In this document: positions 1-10,625 of the stretch, piece by piece
Layout: each line of letters begins with the position of its first letter
Numbering within the stretch: the first letter of the stretch is position 1
From: Paracidovorax valerianellae
Lineage (GTDB): Bacteria; Pseudomonadota; Gammaproteobacteria; Burkholderiales; Burkholderiaceae_C
Direction of reading: 5' to 3'
DNA length: 64,000 nucleotides
Assembly: GCF_900102625.1 (NCBI RefSeq)
Contig: NZ_FMZC01000001.1
Coordinates: 1-64,000 of the forward strand
Translations under genes and position numbers: made by a program
The notes under the pieces: generated by a model
Database searches by the model: none
What the model saw: the letters and a program-made list of their open reading frames with translations, nothing else
What the model was told of the DNA's origin: nothing

Positions 1-2
1 AG

Positions 3-224
3 CCGGCGATCGGGCACATGAAGATGGACGGGCGCCTCGCCCGCAATCCGCTCAAGGGCGCGCTGGGCGATGCGCTGCATGCGGTGATGTGCGGCGCCGG
101 GCACAACCTGCGTCTGATCCTGGCCGCGCTGCGGCTTTGTTGCGCCCGATTCGGGCTGTCCATGCAGGCGGTCATTGCTGCAATGATCCCCGTAGCGCAT
201 GGACCCCAATCTGCCTGCAGCTGA
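3..224 (+). CDS. IS5-family transposase, C-terminal part
   Basis: This is the last ~73 residues of a transposase whose start lies before the window. The frame opens with PAIGHMK and continues with RNPLKGALGDALHAVMCGAG. That is the conserved C-terminal block of IS5-type DDE transposases, where the catalytic Glu lies just before GH-K and the Lys is the one seen here. It ends with TGA at 222-224. The upstream part cannot be seen, so whether the gene is intact is unknown. It marks the left edge of a lower-GC islet. The family call is from motif recognition. Confidence 0.75.
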   Translation, partial: PAIGHMKMDGRLARNPLKGALGDALHAVMCGAGHNLRLILAALRLCCARFGLSMQAVIAAMIPVAHGPQSACS

Positions 225-255
225 AAACGGGATTGTTCAGGACGGACTAATTAAG
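225..255 (+). mobile_element. Probable right end of the IS5-type element
   Basis: The ~30 bases after the transposase stop contain GTTCAGGACGGA followed by CTAA. IS5-group elements end close behind the transposase and duplicate a YTAR tetranucleotide, and CTAA fits that rule. The left end is outside the window, so the inverted-repeat pairing cannot be confirmed. Confidence 0.35.
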
Positions 256-323
256 GCGGGGACTCCGAGTGTCTTTAGCACTCGGCACCCCTGACCAAAA
301 CCCAGTTGAAAAGGAACTGAAAG

Positions 324-653
324 ATGGCTGTTTCTGAGTTTAAGCCCGCTACCTGCGCTGCGGATGTGTCGGATTGGATCACTCCTGAGGAAGTCATTCG
401 CTTGGCTCTGAGTGCTTTTTATGGTGAATGCACTCGATGGCGCGCTGAGCCTGATCCTGAGGCTGGACCGGGTTGGTATACACGTGAGGCTTTCGCTGAG
501 TTCTTGGCGGATCGCCTTTCTGGAAAGCTTCTTCCTCACGCTCATTCTGTGGGTGTGCGCAAAGATCAGTGGTCTGCTGACCGTAAAGTTCATCTGCAGG
601 ACTTTCCTGATTGGACTACACCGTTCGAATTCAAACCCGCCATCGGGGCCTGA
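324..653 (+). CDS. Hypothetical protein, 109 aa
   Basis: I do not recognise this protein. It is an acidic, tryptophan-rich small protein with no signal peptide or membrane segment. The motif EFKPA occurs near both termini (residues 5-9 and close to the end). An AAGGAA ribosome site lies before the ATG. Base composition is visibly lower in GC than the neighbouring core genes, and codons such as TTT, GAT and TCT are frequent, which suggests acquired DNA. The next small gene starts one base after its stop, so the two are probably co-transcribed. Its position beside an IS end supports a mobile-islet origin. Confidence 0.55.
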   Translation: MAVSEFKPATCAADVSDWITPEEVIRLALSAFYGECTRWRAEPDPEAGPGWYTREAFAEFLADRLSGKLLPHAHSVGVRKDQWSADRKVHLQDFPDWTTPFEFKPAIGA

Positions 654-654
654 A

Positions 655-864
655 ATGGGGAAGGCTTCATCTCGTAAGCGTGCGCTTATCACTTTGCGCA
701 CTGTTGGGCCATTCCTGAATGAGGTTGAGTTCTCAGAGGTTCTCAAACGGGCGCGCATCAAAGTTGCACCGCCTGTGTTAACTCCTGCGCTCTTGCGTCA
801 TCAGATTGGCGAACCTCTACCAGTTGAACTGGAAAGACACGCGCTTCAAGCCATCTCTCCATAA
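655..864 (+). CDS. Hypothetical protein, 69 aa
   Basis: A small basic protein that begins MGKASSRKRA and is not recognised. The ATG lies one base after the stop of the preceding 109-aa gene, so translation is probably coupled. A much longer frame from 412 runs through the upstream gene, but the tight junction at 655 favours the short start. Composition matches the preceding gene and differs from the high-GC surroundings. The Lys/Arg-rich N-terminus could bind nucleic acid, which is inference only. Confidence 0.45.
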   Translation: MGKASSRKRALITLRTVGPFLNEVEFSEVLKRARIKVAPPVLTPALLRHQIGEPLPVELERHALQAISP

Positions 865-1154
865 GGGGGTATGGGGGCCGTGGCCCCCATGTAGCGAAGC
901 GCAGCATTCAGCCTTGGGTTATTTGCGGGCGGTATTCGCGTCGCAGTGCTGTTACGTCCACCTGGTGCTGTTCGCGCCATGAAAGACAGGTATTTACCTG
1001 TTTTATGTGGATAACTTGCTTCGCCCCCTTTTTTTATCCGTCAAGGAAGATTATTATCTGGGGCATCGTGATAATGACTATATACATCGTATCTAGTCAT
1101 GGATGGTTTGGCAGAAGCTGCCGCCAGACCTTGGCGACCGTTGAACCCATACGT
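865..1154. other. Intergenic region with GC hairpin and AT-rich stretch
   Basis: No gene is supported here. A perfect hairpin (ATGGGGGCC, 2-base loop, GGCCCCCAT) spans 871-890 right after the small-gene pair. It lacks a T-run, so it is a weak terminator candidate. TGTGGATAA (1006-1014) matches a DnaA box in reverse orientation, but as a single copy it is probably chance. 1020-1100 is AT-rich and may hold promoters for the islet. Confidence 0.4.
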
Positions 1155-2594
1155 TCATCGATGCATCGCGCCGGCTCCGTCCAGCAACCGGACCTGCCTC
1201 CCCACAGACCGAGGCCACCCGACGCGCCCGAACCATGCGCCGCCTGCTATCGCCGCCGCGTTCAGCAATCCATACACCACCAGCGCCACGGCCTGCGCCA
1301 TGAACACCTGAGTGAGTGTGCCGCCCGAACGCAATGCCCACCATCCGCCGATGCCTGCCACGAGCAGGCGCGCGATGTTGCCACCCACGGGCCATGCCAA
1401 GCGCCCAGCACCTTGCGAGGCAAAGTAAAGAACCAAACCAAGTCCGAAAAATCCATAGACGGGACCGACCACTTGCAGATATTGCGAGCCCGCTGCGTGC
1501 ATGGCGGCGTCCTGGCCGAACAGGCCCAGCCAGGCATGCGGAAAAAGCGCTGCCACGATCCCGATGCATTCCGTCATCGCAAACGCGACGGCCGCTCCGA
1601 TCCAGGTGGCTTTCAAGGCCCGATCCGGCCGGCCGGCGCCCATGCAGGTTCCGACGATCGTGACCAACGGCGCGCCCAGTCCGAACACCAGCGGCACCAG
1701 CAAATACTCCAGCCGCGACGCCGTTCCATAGCCTGCGATGGCCGCTGGGCCGAAATGGCCGGTCAGCGCGGTGGCGATGCCGATGGTGAGATTGGTGGCT
1801 ACGGTCGATACCGCACCGGCCAGGCCTACACGCAGAATGCTGCCGAACAGCGTTGCGCGCAGTTGCAAGCCGCTTCTGGTCAGCCGCAGCAGGCTGTGGC
1901 GCGACCGCAGATACCCGCACATCGCCAAGGTGCCACCCAGGTAGTACAGCACCAGCGCCAGCGCTCCGCCAGCGATGCCCAGGCCAGGAATCGGGCCCCA
2001 ACCGAAGATCAGCAATGGCGAAACTGGCACCAGCAGCAAGGTGCCAGCCGTGGTGACCTTGGCTGGCAGCGCCATGTTGCCGGTGCCGCGAACCACGGCG
2101 GACAGGGCGTTGAAAAGCCAGATCAACACGGCCCCAGCGAATACCACGTGCGAATAGGTGAGCGCGGCCGCCAGCGAAGCGCCCTCCCCGCCCATCGATC
2201 GGTACAGTGCCGCCCCGCCCCACCAGAGAACCACGGTGAAGAACAATCCGAACGCCACGGCGATCACCAGGCCGGCCCAGGCCAGAGATTCGGCTGCGGC
2301 GCGGTCACGGCGGCCCAGCGCACGCGCGATGGCCGAGGCGATGGCGCCGCCCATGGCGCCTGCCGAGGTCATCTGCATCAGCATGACGATGGGAAACACC
2401 AGCGCCATGCCGGCGAGCGCATCGGTACCCAGGCGCCCGATGAACCAGGTTTCGATCAGGCCGGCCGATGCCTGGGCCACCATGATGAGCACGTTAGGTG
2501 CCGCCATACGCAGCATCAGGGGCGCCAGCGGCGCTTCCAGCATGCGGCGGGTGCGGGGATCGAGATCGGCGGGGTTTGAGGATGCAGATGTCAT
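1155..2594 (-). CDS. MATE-family multidrug efflux transporter
   Basis: A 479-aa inner-membrane protein with about twelve hydrophobic segments in two related halves, the usual length and layout of MATE antiporters (NorM/DinF type), which expel cationic or aromatic drugs using Na+ or H+. The N-terminal half contains NVLIMVAQASAGLIETWFIG, which fits the conserved first MATE helix, and the second half repeats the pattern (VSTVATNLTIGIATALTGHFG). It starts 12 bases after the stop of the MFS gene on the same strand, so both are probably one transcript. The substrate cannot be deduced. Confidence 0.9.
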   Translation of the reverse strand: MTSASSNPADLDPRTRRMLEAPLAPLMLRMAAPNVLIMVAQASAGLIETWFIGRLGTDALAGMALVFPIVMLMQMTSAGAMGGAIASAIARALGRRDRAAAESLAWAGLVIAVAFGLFFTVVLWWGGAALYRSMGGEGASLAAALTYSHVVFAGAVLIWLFNALSAVVRGTGNMALPAKVTTAGTLLLVPVSPLLIFGWGPIPGLGIAGGALALVLYYLGGTLAMCGYLRSRHSLLRLTRSGLQLRATLFGSILRVGLAGAVSTVATNLTIGIATALTGHFGPAAIAGYGTASRLEYLLVPLVFGLGAPLVTIVGTCMGAGRPDRALKATWIGAAVAFAMTECIGIVAALFPHAWLGLFGQDAAMHAAGSQYLQVVGPVYGFFGLGLVLYFASQGAGRLAWPVGGNIARLLVAGIGGWWALRSGGTLTQVFMAQAVALVVYGLLNAAAIAGGAWFGRVGWPRSVGRQVRLLDGAGAMHR

Positions 2595-2606
2595 GGCCGT
2601 GCTCGA

Positions 2607-3902
2607 TCAGGCGGCCTGCGCTGCGGGCAAAACGGGTTTGGCCGGCCGCTGAATCAGCATCACCAGCACGGCGGCCAGGAGACAGGCGGCCCCGGCGGCG
2701 GACAACGCGGGGGTGTAGGTCAGCAGCAGCGTGCGCGTCAGTCCTGCGCCCCAGGCCGCCACGGCGGCACCGATCTGGTGGGCGGCGAAGATCCAGCCGA
2801 ACACCAGGCCGACCTTCTGCGGGCCAAACGTGGCCCCGGCGAGTTTGACCGTGGGAGGCACCGTGGCAATCCAGTCCAGCCCGTAGAACATCGCGAACAG
2901 GCCCAGGCCATAGAAGGTGAACTCGGAGTGCGGCAGCCAGAACAGCGACAGGCCGCGCAGCCCGTAATACCAGAACAGCAGCTTGCGGTTGTCATAGCGG
3001 TCCGACAGCCAGCCCGAGAGGATGGTGCCGACGAAATCGAACGCGCCCATCATGGCGAGCACCGAAGCCGCCGGCACGGCGCTCATGCCGTTGTCCGAGC
3101 ACAGTGAGATGAAATGGGTCTGCAAGAGCCCGTTGGTGGACAACCCGCAGATGAAAAAGGTGGCGAACAGAATCCAGAAGGTACCGCTGCGCGATGCCTC
3201 CGCCAGCGCTTTGAACGGCGTGGCGAAGTTCATCACCATGGCGGGCGGTGGCGCGGTAGCGGCAGGCCCGGTGTCACCGTAAGGTGCCAACCCCACGTCC
3301 GACGGGCGGTTGCGAATGAAGGCCAGCGCCAGCACGCCCACGAGTGCGCAGGCGATGAAGATGGGCGCGATCGCAGAGCGCCAACCCCAGTGCTCGATCA
3401 TCCAGGCGGCAAATGGCAGAAACGCCAACTGCCCCGTGGCCGCGCTGGCCGTCAGCAGCCCGACCACCAGCCCACGGCGGGCGACGAACCAGCGATTGGC
3501 CACCACGGCGCCCAGCACCAACGCCGTCAGCCCGGTGCCCAGGCCCAGCAGCAGGCTCCAAAGCAAGAACAGTTGCCAGAGCTGGCTGGCCAGCGTGACC
3601 AGCGCCATGCCGGTGCCCACCAGACCGAGGCCCAGGCACATCACGGCTCGCAAACCCCAACGCTCCATCAACACCGCCGCGAATGGCCCCATCAGCCCGA
3701 ACAGTGCGAAACGCAGGGCCAGCGCCGTCGAAATCTGATCGGTGGACCAACCGAATTCCTGCGACAACGGCTTGAGCATCGCGCCGGGCAAGCCCAGCGC
3801 GGCAGACATGGTGAGCATCGTCAGAAAGGTGATCGCGGCGACCAGCCAGCCGTAATGGATGCGATGGCGCTGCAGCCACCGCGCGGCGAGATTGGAAAGC
3901 AT
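2607..3902 (-). CDS. MFS transporter
   Basis: A 431-aa major facilitator with twelve predicted membrane helices. RIHYGWLVAAITFLTML near the N-terminus and FARRGLVVGLLTASAATGQ-like motifs (here VARRGLVVGLLTASAATGQ) resemble the oxalate/formate and monocarboxylate antiporter branch. It lies immediately upstream of the MATE gene and just downstream of the MarR-type gene on the same strand. It may therefore belong to the marR transcript and be induced by the same ligand. The substrate is unknown; organic-acid transport is an inference from family likeness. Confidence 0.88.
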   Translation of the reverse strand: MLSNLAARWLQRHRIHYGWLVAAITFLTMLTMSAALGLPGAMLKPLSQEFGWSTDQISTALALRFALFGLMGPFAAVLMERWGLRAVMCLGLGLVGTGMALVTLASQLWQLFLLWSLLLGLGTGLTALVLGAVVANRWFVARRGLVVGLLTASAATGQLAFLPFAAWMIEHWGWRSAIAPIFIACALVGVLALAFIRNRPSDVGLAPYGDTGPAATAPPPAMVMNFATPFKALAEASRSGTFWILFATFFICGLSTNGLLQTHFISLCSDNGMSAVPAASVLAMMGAFDFVGTILSGWLSDRYDNRKLLFWYYGLRGLSLFWLPHSEFTFYGLGLFAMFYGLDWIATVPPTVKLAGATFGPQKVGLVFGWIFAAHQIGAAVAAWGAGLTRTLLLTYTPALSAAGAACLLAAVLVMLIQRPAKPVLPAAQAA

Positions 3903-3956
3903 GGAAGGGCCTTGGGAAGGAGGAGGAAAAGAGAGGCAGCGGGAGCTCTCAGCGGC

Positions 3957-4406
3957 TCACGGCTGGGCTTCGGGGTCGTGATCCAGCAGGCGCATGGTTT
4001 CGTCGATCAAGGCGTGCAGCGCCACGACATGCGCCGGCCCTACTCGCTCGTTGAAGGATTCCTGGGCGAGGCGCCAGTGGCGCTGTGCTTCCTGCCGCTT
4101 GGCCAGGCCGGCCGGCGTGAGTTGCACGATCCGGCTGCGTGCGTCGGGCCCGGGCAGCATGTCCACCCAGCCAGCCTCTTGCAGCGGTTTCAAGTTGCGG
4201 GTGAGCGTGGAGGCATCCATCCGCATGGCCTTGGCCAGTTCGCCGGGCTGCACAGGCCCCAGCGTCTGAATGTGCGAGAGCAAGGAGTACTGGGTGGTTT
4301 TCAGGCCGGTCTTGCCCATCTCGCTGTCGTAGTGCTGGGTGACCAGCCGGGTGAGCTGGCGCAGTTTGAGGTTGGTGCAACCCCGAGGCCGTTGATTGGT
4401 GTCCAT
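3957..4406 (-). CDS. MarR-family transcriptional regulator
   Basis: A 149-aa winged-helix regulator beginning MDTNQRPRGC. The helix-turn-helix region reads GELAKAMRMDASTLTRNLKPL, followed by the wing region (GPDARSRIVQLTPAGLA), all standard for MarR dimers. The frame stays open further upstream, but that part overlaps the divergent thioesterase gene on the opposite strand, so the ATG at 4406 is the credible start. A perfect palindrome in the divergent promoter is the likely operator. It probably represses itself and the thioesterase/glyoxalase genes, and perhaps the downstream MFS/MATE genes. Confidence 0.9.
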   Translation of the reverse strand: MDTNQRPRGCTNLKLRQLTRLVTQHYDSEMGKTGLKTTQYSLLSHIQTLGPVQPGELAKAMRMDASTLTRNLKPLQEAGWVDMLPGPDARSRIVQLTPAGLAKRQEAQRHWRLAQESFNERVGPAHVVALHALIDETMRLLDHDPEAQP

Positions 4407-4429
4407 GGCAAAAGATTGTACTACAATGA

Positions 4430-4441
4430 TTGCATATGCAA
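4430..4441. promoter_or_regulatory. Palindromic operator for the MarR regulator
   Basis: TTGCATATGCAA is a perfect 12-bp palindrome in the 48-bp gap between the divergent marR-type and thioesterase starts. It lies just before the AAAGGAG ribosome site (4442-4449) of the thioesterase. MarR dimers typically bind such AT-rich palindromes in divergent promoters, so the assignment is inference from position and symmetry. Confidence 0.65.
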
Positions 4442-4454
4442 CAAAGGAGTGCCG

Positions 4455-5006
4455 ATGGCTTCTACTGACACGCTCACGCAATGGATCGAAGAAGAACGCG
4501 CCGTGATGGCACAGGTGGATGCCGGCCCGGGGCCCGGTGTCGCCACGCCGGACCAGATCGCCGGCAAGACCGGGCTGCAGGCCATGCAAGCCATGCTGAG
4601 GGGCGAACTGCCCTACCCCACCATTGCGCGCACGCTGGACTTCATGCTGATCGAAGTCGGCGAAGGATCGGCCATCTTCCAGGGCAGGCCCGGCGCTGCG
4701 CACCTGAACCCCATGGGAACGGTGCATGGCGGCTGGTTCGCCACGCTGCTCGACTCGGCCTTGGGATGCGCCGTGCACACCTGCATGCCAGTCGGCCGTG
4801 CCTACACCACTGCGGAGCTGAGCGTGAACATCGTCAGGGCGCTGACGCCGAAGGTGCAGCGGGTCCGCGCCGAAGGCCGCATCCTGCATTGCGGTCGGCA
4901 ACTGGCGACGGCGGATGCGCGCCTGGTGGGGCCGGACGGCACGCTGTATGCGCACGCCACAACGACCTGCCTGGTTTTCGAACTGCCGGCACAATCGCGG
5001 GCATGA
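4455..5006 (+). CDS. PaaI-type hotdog-fold thioesterase
   Basis: A 183-aa protein with the hotdog thioesterase signature [20 protein letters not shown] (about residues 86-105). The HGG turn and the Asp/Ser positions fit hydrolysis of aromatic or medium-chain acyl-CoA esters. A strong AAAGGAG site precedes the ATG. The frame is open far upstream, but the divergent MarR promoter and its operator lie there, so this start is well supported. Its stop overlaps the start of the glyoxalase gene by 4 bases (ATGA), giving coupled translation. Likely repressed by the divergent MarR protein. Confidence 0.88.
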   Translation: MASTDTLTQWIEEERAVMAQVDAGPGPGVATPDQIAGKTGLQAMQAMLRGELPYPTIARTLDFMLIEVGEGSAIFQGRPGAAHLNPMGTVHGGWFATLLDSALGCAVHTCMPVGRAYTTAELSVNIVRALTPKVQRVRAEGRILHCGRQLATADARLVGPDGTLYAHATTTCLVFELPAQSRA

Positions 5007-5428
5007 GATTTCTCCACACGATGCTTCGCGTTGGCAACCTTCAACGCTCGATTGATTTCTATACCCAAGTGCTGGGCATGCAGCTGCTGCGCACCTCGGA
5101 AAACCCGGAGTACAAATACTCGCTGGCGTTCCTCGGCTTCGATGGCGGCAACCCGGGCCAGGCCGAGATCGAACTCACCTACAACTGGGGCACCGAAAGC
5201 TACGACATGGGCACCGCCTACGGCCACATCGCGCTGGGCGTGCCGGACGCCTATGCGGCATGCGAGAAGATCAAGGCAGCCGGCGGCAACGTGACCCGCG
5301 AGGCCGGCCCGGTCAAAGGCGGCACCACGGTGATCGCCTTCGTGACGGATCCCGATGGCTACAAGATCGAATTGATCGAGCGCAAGAGCGATGTCGGCTC
5401 AGGCACCGGTTTGCGCGAGAGCCGTTGA
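5003..5428 (+). CDS. gloA: Lactoylglutathione lyase (glyoxalase I)
   Basis: A 141-aa metalloenzyme that isomerises the methylglyoxal-glutathione adduct to S-lactoylglutathione. It begins [20 protein letters not shown], as in E. coli GloA, and keeps the metal ligands: His5, Glu in AEIELTYN, His in YGHIALGV and Glu in YKIELIE. Length matches the family. The start overlaps the thioesterase stop (ATGA), so the two are one operon. A dispersed repeat begins directly after its stop codon. Confidence 0.95.
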   Translation: MRFLHTMLRVGNLQRSIDFYTQVLGMQLLRTSENPEYKYSLAFLGFDGGNPGQAEIELTYNWGTESYDMGTAYGHIALGVPDAYAACEKIKAAGGNVTREAGPVKGGTTVIAFVTDPDGYKIELIERKSDVGSGTGLRESR

Positions 5429-5517
5429 TTTGCTATTGTTTTTATAGCTAACTACCCTAGGGGAATATGCGCTGGAGGCCGATTTGACTCAAATCGCCTC
5501 TCAGCGCAGCGGCTTGC
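5429..5517 (+). repeat. Dispersed GCGCTGGAGGCC repeat, copy A
   Basis: This copy reads through ATAGCTAACTACCCTAGGGG to GCGCTGGAGGCC and ends in a hairpin (GAGGC-C-GATTTG, ACT, CAAATCGCCTC). It fills the gap between the convergent gloA and eda genes and could act as a bidirectional terminator. Related copies occur at 21722, 24571, 39024, 44041 and 49732. Confidence 0.75.
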
Positions 5518-5567
5518 CTTGCCTGACCCGCATTGCTGACCGACGCGGGCCGCCCCAGTGATCGACG

Positions 5568-6223
5568 TCAGGTGCGCAGCGCCACGGCGCCGCGCGCCAG
5601 TTCCGTCACCCGCGCCCAATCGCCTTGTGCCAGGGCATCCCCCGGCACCAGCCATGAACCCCCTACGCAGGCCACGTTACCCAGCGCCAGAAACTCCGCC
5701 GCATTGCCCGGCTGAATGCCGCCCGTCGGGCAGAACACCACGTCACCGAACGGACCCTGCCACGCCTTGAGCATGGCCAAGCCGCCGGCCTGGACGGCAG
5801 GGAAGAATTTGAGCGCCTTGAAGCCCTCTTCCTGCGCCATCATGATTTCGCTGCCGGTCACCACGCCGGGCAGCAGCGGTAGGCCCAGGTCGCGGCAGGC
5901 CTGGCCCACGGCCGGAGTGAAACCCGGGCTGACCGCAAAGCGGGCACCGGCGCGCGCCGCGGCCTGTGCATCGGCAGCACAGCGCACGGTGCCGGCGCCG
6001 ACCACGGCCTCGGGCACGTCGCGGGCAATCGCCTCCATGCAGGCCAGGGCCTGTGGCGTGCGCAACGTGACCTCCAGCATGCGGATGCCGCCGGCCACCA
6101 GCGCGCGGGCCATGGGCACGGCGTGCTGCACGTCGTTCAGCACGATCACCGGAATCACCGGCGCATCGCGCATGACCTCGATGGCCGTCAATGTGGCGTT
6201 GCCATGGGATGGATTGGTGTCGT

Positions 6224-6233
<10 letters not shown>
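5568..6233 (-). CDS. eda: KDPG/KHG aldolase
   Basis: A 221-aa class I aldolase that cleaves 2-keto-3-deoxy-6-phosphogluconate to pyruvate and glyceraldehyde-3-phosphate, the last Entner-Doudoroff step. The Schiff-base lysine is in LKFFPA, the catalytic Glu in MLEVTLRTP, and the phosphate-binding loop in CPTGGI. Its start lies inside the last codons of edd (10-base overlap), so translation is coupled. Last gene of the gluconate operon. Confidence 0.95.
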
Positions 6234-8032
<1,799 letters not shown>

Positions 8033-8223
8033 GCTGGCTGAGGGTTGGCGACGGCTGGCGAAGGGCCCATGGTAAACCCGCAGACCGCGTCGTTTGTAGG
8101 CAAAGGGCACATGTGTCCAGGCCCTGCGCCTCGCGCAACCGCCGGGCGTCAGGGCTGGTCGGGCCTGGGCGCCAGGCCGATGGCCGAGGCGCCGCAGGGC
8201 GGCACCTCGGCTGGCTGCGTGAC

Positions 8224-9234
8224 TTACTGTGCGCCGCGTGCCTGCTTGACGGCACCGTTCACCGCATCCCAGGTCTCCTGCCCGACCGTCTTGGCGATGC
8301 CGGCGTTCACGCTGGTGAGCTTTTCGCGCATGCGGTTGGCTTCGGCCGCGGGCAGTTCGTTGACCTGCATGCCCTTCGACTTGAGGTCGGCCAGGGCCTT
8401 GGCGGCTTCTTCGCGGGTGTCCTTGCGCTCGAAGTCACGGCTCTTGATGGCGGCGTCCTGCAGCACCTTCTTTTCGGCGGCGGAAAGGCCATCCCACCAC
8501 TTCTTGCTGACCGTCACGATCCAGGGGCTGTACACGTGGTTGGTCACGGTCAGGTACTTCTGCACCTCATAGAACTTGCTGGACACCACCGTGTTGAACG
8601 GGTTTTCCTGACCGTCCACCGCGCGGGTTTCCAGCGCCGTGAACAGCTCGGAGAACGGCAGCGGCACGGCGTTGGCGCCCAGCGCCTTGAAGCTGTCCAG
8701 GAACACGTTGTTCTGCATGACCCGCAGCTTGATGTCGCCCAGGTCTTCCAGCTTGTTGACGGGGCGCTTGCTGTTGGTCAGGTTGCGAAAGCCGTTTTCC
8801 CAATACACGAGGCCGACCATTCCCTTGGGTTCGAGCTTGGCCTTGACCTTTTCGCCGATCGGGCCGTCGAGCACCACATCGGCTTCTTTGGCATTGCTGA
8901 ACAGGAACGGCGTGTCCCACACGGCCATCTCGGGCACGATGCCCACCAGCGTGGCGGTAGAGCCGACCATCATTTCCTGCGCGCCGCCGATCAGCGCCTG
9001 CTGCATCTGCGTGTCCGAGCCCAGGGCCGCATTGCCGATGGTACGCACCTTCATCTTGCCGCCGCTGGCTTTTTCCACCTCTTGGGCGAACAGGCGCACG
9101 GCGCGGCCCTGGTTGGAATCGTCCACCAAGCCGTAGCCGAACCGCACGATGCGCGGCTTGAAGTCCTGTGCGTGGGCGGCGCCGCTGGCGACGAGGGCGG
9201 CCACGAGGCCGGCGAGAGCAAAACGAATGCGCAT
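8224..9234 (-). CDS. dctP: TRAP transporter substrate-binding protein
   Basis: A 336-aa periplasmic DctP-family receptor with a Sec signal peptide ([23 protein letters not shown]). The central [19 protein letters not shown] contains the conserved Arg region that binds the ligand carboxylate. AGGAGAC precedes the ATG at 9234; an upstream in-frame start at 9273 would bury the signal peptide and is rejected. With gntK, edd and eda in the same run, gluconate or a related sugar acid is the likely ligand (inference). Confidence 0.93.
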   Translation of the reverse strand: MRIRFALAGLVAALVASGAAHAQDFKPRIVRFGYGLVDDSNQGRAVRLFAQEVEKASGGKMKVRTIGNAALGSDTQMQQALIGGAQEMMVGSTATLVGIVPEMAVWDTPFLFSNAKEADVVLDGPIGEKVKAKLEPKGMVGLVYWENGFRNLTNSKRPVNKLEDLGDIKLRVMQNNVFLDSFKALGANAVPLPFSELFTALETRAVDGQENPFNTVVSSKFYEVQKYLTVTNHVYSPWIVTVSKKWWDGLSAAEKKVLQDAAIKSRDFERKDTREEAAKALADLKSKGMQVNELPAAEANRMREKLTSVNAGIAKTVGQETWDAVNGAVKQARGAQ

Positions 9235-9267
9235 GGATGTCTCCTGGTTGGAATGAGCGAACAAGAA

Positions 9268-9309
9268 AGCCAAAACAAAAACAAAAACGAAAACAAAAAA
9301 CGAGAACGA
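9268..9309 (-). repeat. A-rich short tandem repeat upstream of dctP
   Basis: The stretch consists of repeated AAAAAC/AAAACG units (T-rich on the coding strand). It separates dctM from dctP within the operon. It may be an unstructured spacer, an RNA-processing site or a slippage-prone tract; nothing further can be shown. Confidence 0.5.
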
Positions 9310-9336
9310 AGCAGCGAGTGGCCGGGCGGAAAAGCC

Positions 9337-10617
9337 TCAGTGCAGCCAGCGCAGCGGTGCGGTCACGAGCGCCGGGAACAGCACGAACAGCACCAGCAGC
9401 ACCACGTACATGGCAAGGAACGGCGTGGTGCCCTTGATCACCGTCTCCATGCGCAGGCGTCCGACGCCCGCCACCACGTTCTGCACCGTGCCCACAGGCG
9501 GGGTGATGAGCCCGATGCAGCCCACGTAGATGAACATGAAGCCGAAGTACACCGGATCGATCCCCGCCTTGATCGCCAGCGGCGCACACACGGGGCCGAA
9601 GATCAGGATGGTGGGCGTCAGGTCCATCGCCGTGCCGACGACCAGCAGGAACAGCATCATCAGCGCCATGAACACGATCGGGTTGCCCATCACACCCGCG
9701 AAGCTGCCGGCGAGCAGGTTAGGCAGATCGGCCAGCGTGATCATGTAGGCCGTGACCGTGGCCGCACCGCACAGGAACATCACCACCGCAGTCGTTTTGC
9801 CGGCGGCCAGGAACACCTCGTACAGCCCGCCCCAGGTGAGTTCGCGGTACACGAACATCGAAACGAACAGCGCGTACACGGCGGCGACCACGGCAGCCTC
9901 GGTCGGCGTGAAGATGCCACCCTTCAATCCGCCCAGGATGATGACCGGCATCATCATGGCCCAGAAGCTCTGCACGAATGCCTTCAGCCGCGGGCCCCAC
10001 GCCACGCGCTCCATCGCTGGCAACTGGTGGTTACGGGCGATCCACCACCAGGCAGCGATCAGGAAAATGCCCATCATCAGGCCGGGGAAGACGCCGGCCA
10101 GAAACAGCTTGCTGATCGAGGTATTGGTCGTCACGCCGTAGATCACGAACGGCATCGAGGGCGGAATGATCGGCGCGATGATGCCGCCGGAAGCCAGCAG
10201 GCCCGCGCTGTAGCTGGGCGGGTAGTTCTGCTGGCGCATCATGGGCAGCAGGATGGTGGCCAGCGCCGCCGTGTCGGCGATGGCCGAGCCGCTCATCGAG
10301 GCCAGCAGCACTGCGGCGCCGATCGCCACGAAGCCCAGGCCGCCACGGATGTGGCCCACGAAAGCACGCGCCAGGTCGATGATGCGGCGCGACAGGCCGC
10401 CCGCGTTCATCAGTTCGCCGGCCAGAATGAAAAACGGCACCGCCAGCAGCGGAAAGTTGTCGAACCCCGCTTGCAGGTTCTGCGCGAGCAATTGCGCGTC
10501 GAAGAAGTCCAGGTACCACATCAGCGCAACGCCGGTGAGCACCAGTGCCTGGGCGATCGGCATGCCGATCACCATCCCGCCGATCAGCACGGCCAGAAAG
10601 AGAAGAGTGACGATCAT
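9337..10617 (-). CDS. dctM: TRAP transporter large permease
   Basis: A 426-aa inner-membrane protein of the DctM family with about twelve helices, the main translocation subunit of a Na+-coupled TRAP importer. SMSGSAIADTAALATILLP and GGIIAPIIPPSMPFVIYG are the conserved family blocks. The start at 10617 (MIVTLLFLAVLIGG) sits 8 bases after the stop of the small permease gene. Works with the DctQ and DctP products encoded on either side. Confidence 0.95.
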   Translation of the reverse strand: MIVTLLFLAVLIGGMVIGMPIAQALVLTGVALMWYLDFFDAQLLAQNLQAGFDNFPLLAVPFFILAGELMNAGGLSRRIIDLARAFVGHIRGGLGFVAIGAAVLLASMSGSAIADTAALATILLPMMRQQNYPPSYSAGLLASGGIIAPIIPPSMPFVIYGVTTNTSISKLFLAGVFPGLMMGIFLIAAWWWIARNHQLPAMERVAWGPRLKAFVQSFWAMMMPVIILGGLKGGIFTPTEAAVVAAVYALFVSMFVYRELTWGGLYEVFLAAGKTTAVVMFLCGAATVTAYMITLADLPNLLAGSFAGVMGNPIVFMALMMLFLLVVGTAMDLTPTILIFGPVCAPLAIKAGIDPVYFGFMFIYVGCIGLITPPVGTVQNVVAGVGRLRMETVIKGTTPFLAMYVVLLVLFVLFPALVTAPLRWLH

Positions 10618-10625
10618 GGCGCGCC

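Noticed and set aside
871-890. GGGGGCC hairpin as a strong terminator
   Set aside because: There is no T-run after the stem, so it is reported only as an intergenic hairpin.
1006-1014. TGTGGATAA as a DnaA box or origin
   Set aside because: A single copy with no cluster, no AT-rich unwinding repeats and no dnaA, dnaN or rep gene nearby.
1005-2579. 524-aa open frame on the plus strand over the MATE gene
   Set aside because: The antisense MATE protein has clear membrane topology and family motifs; this frame is Arg/Gln-rich shadow.
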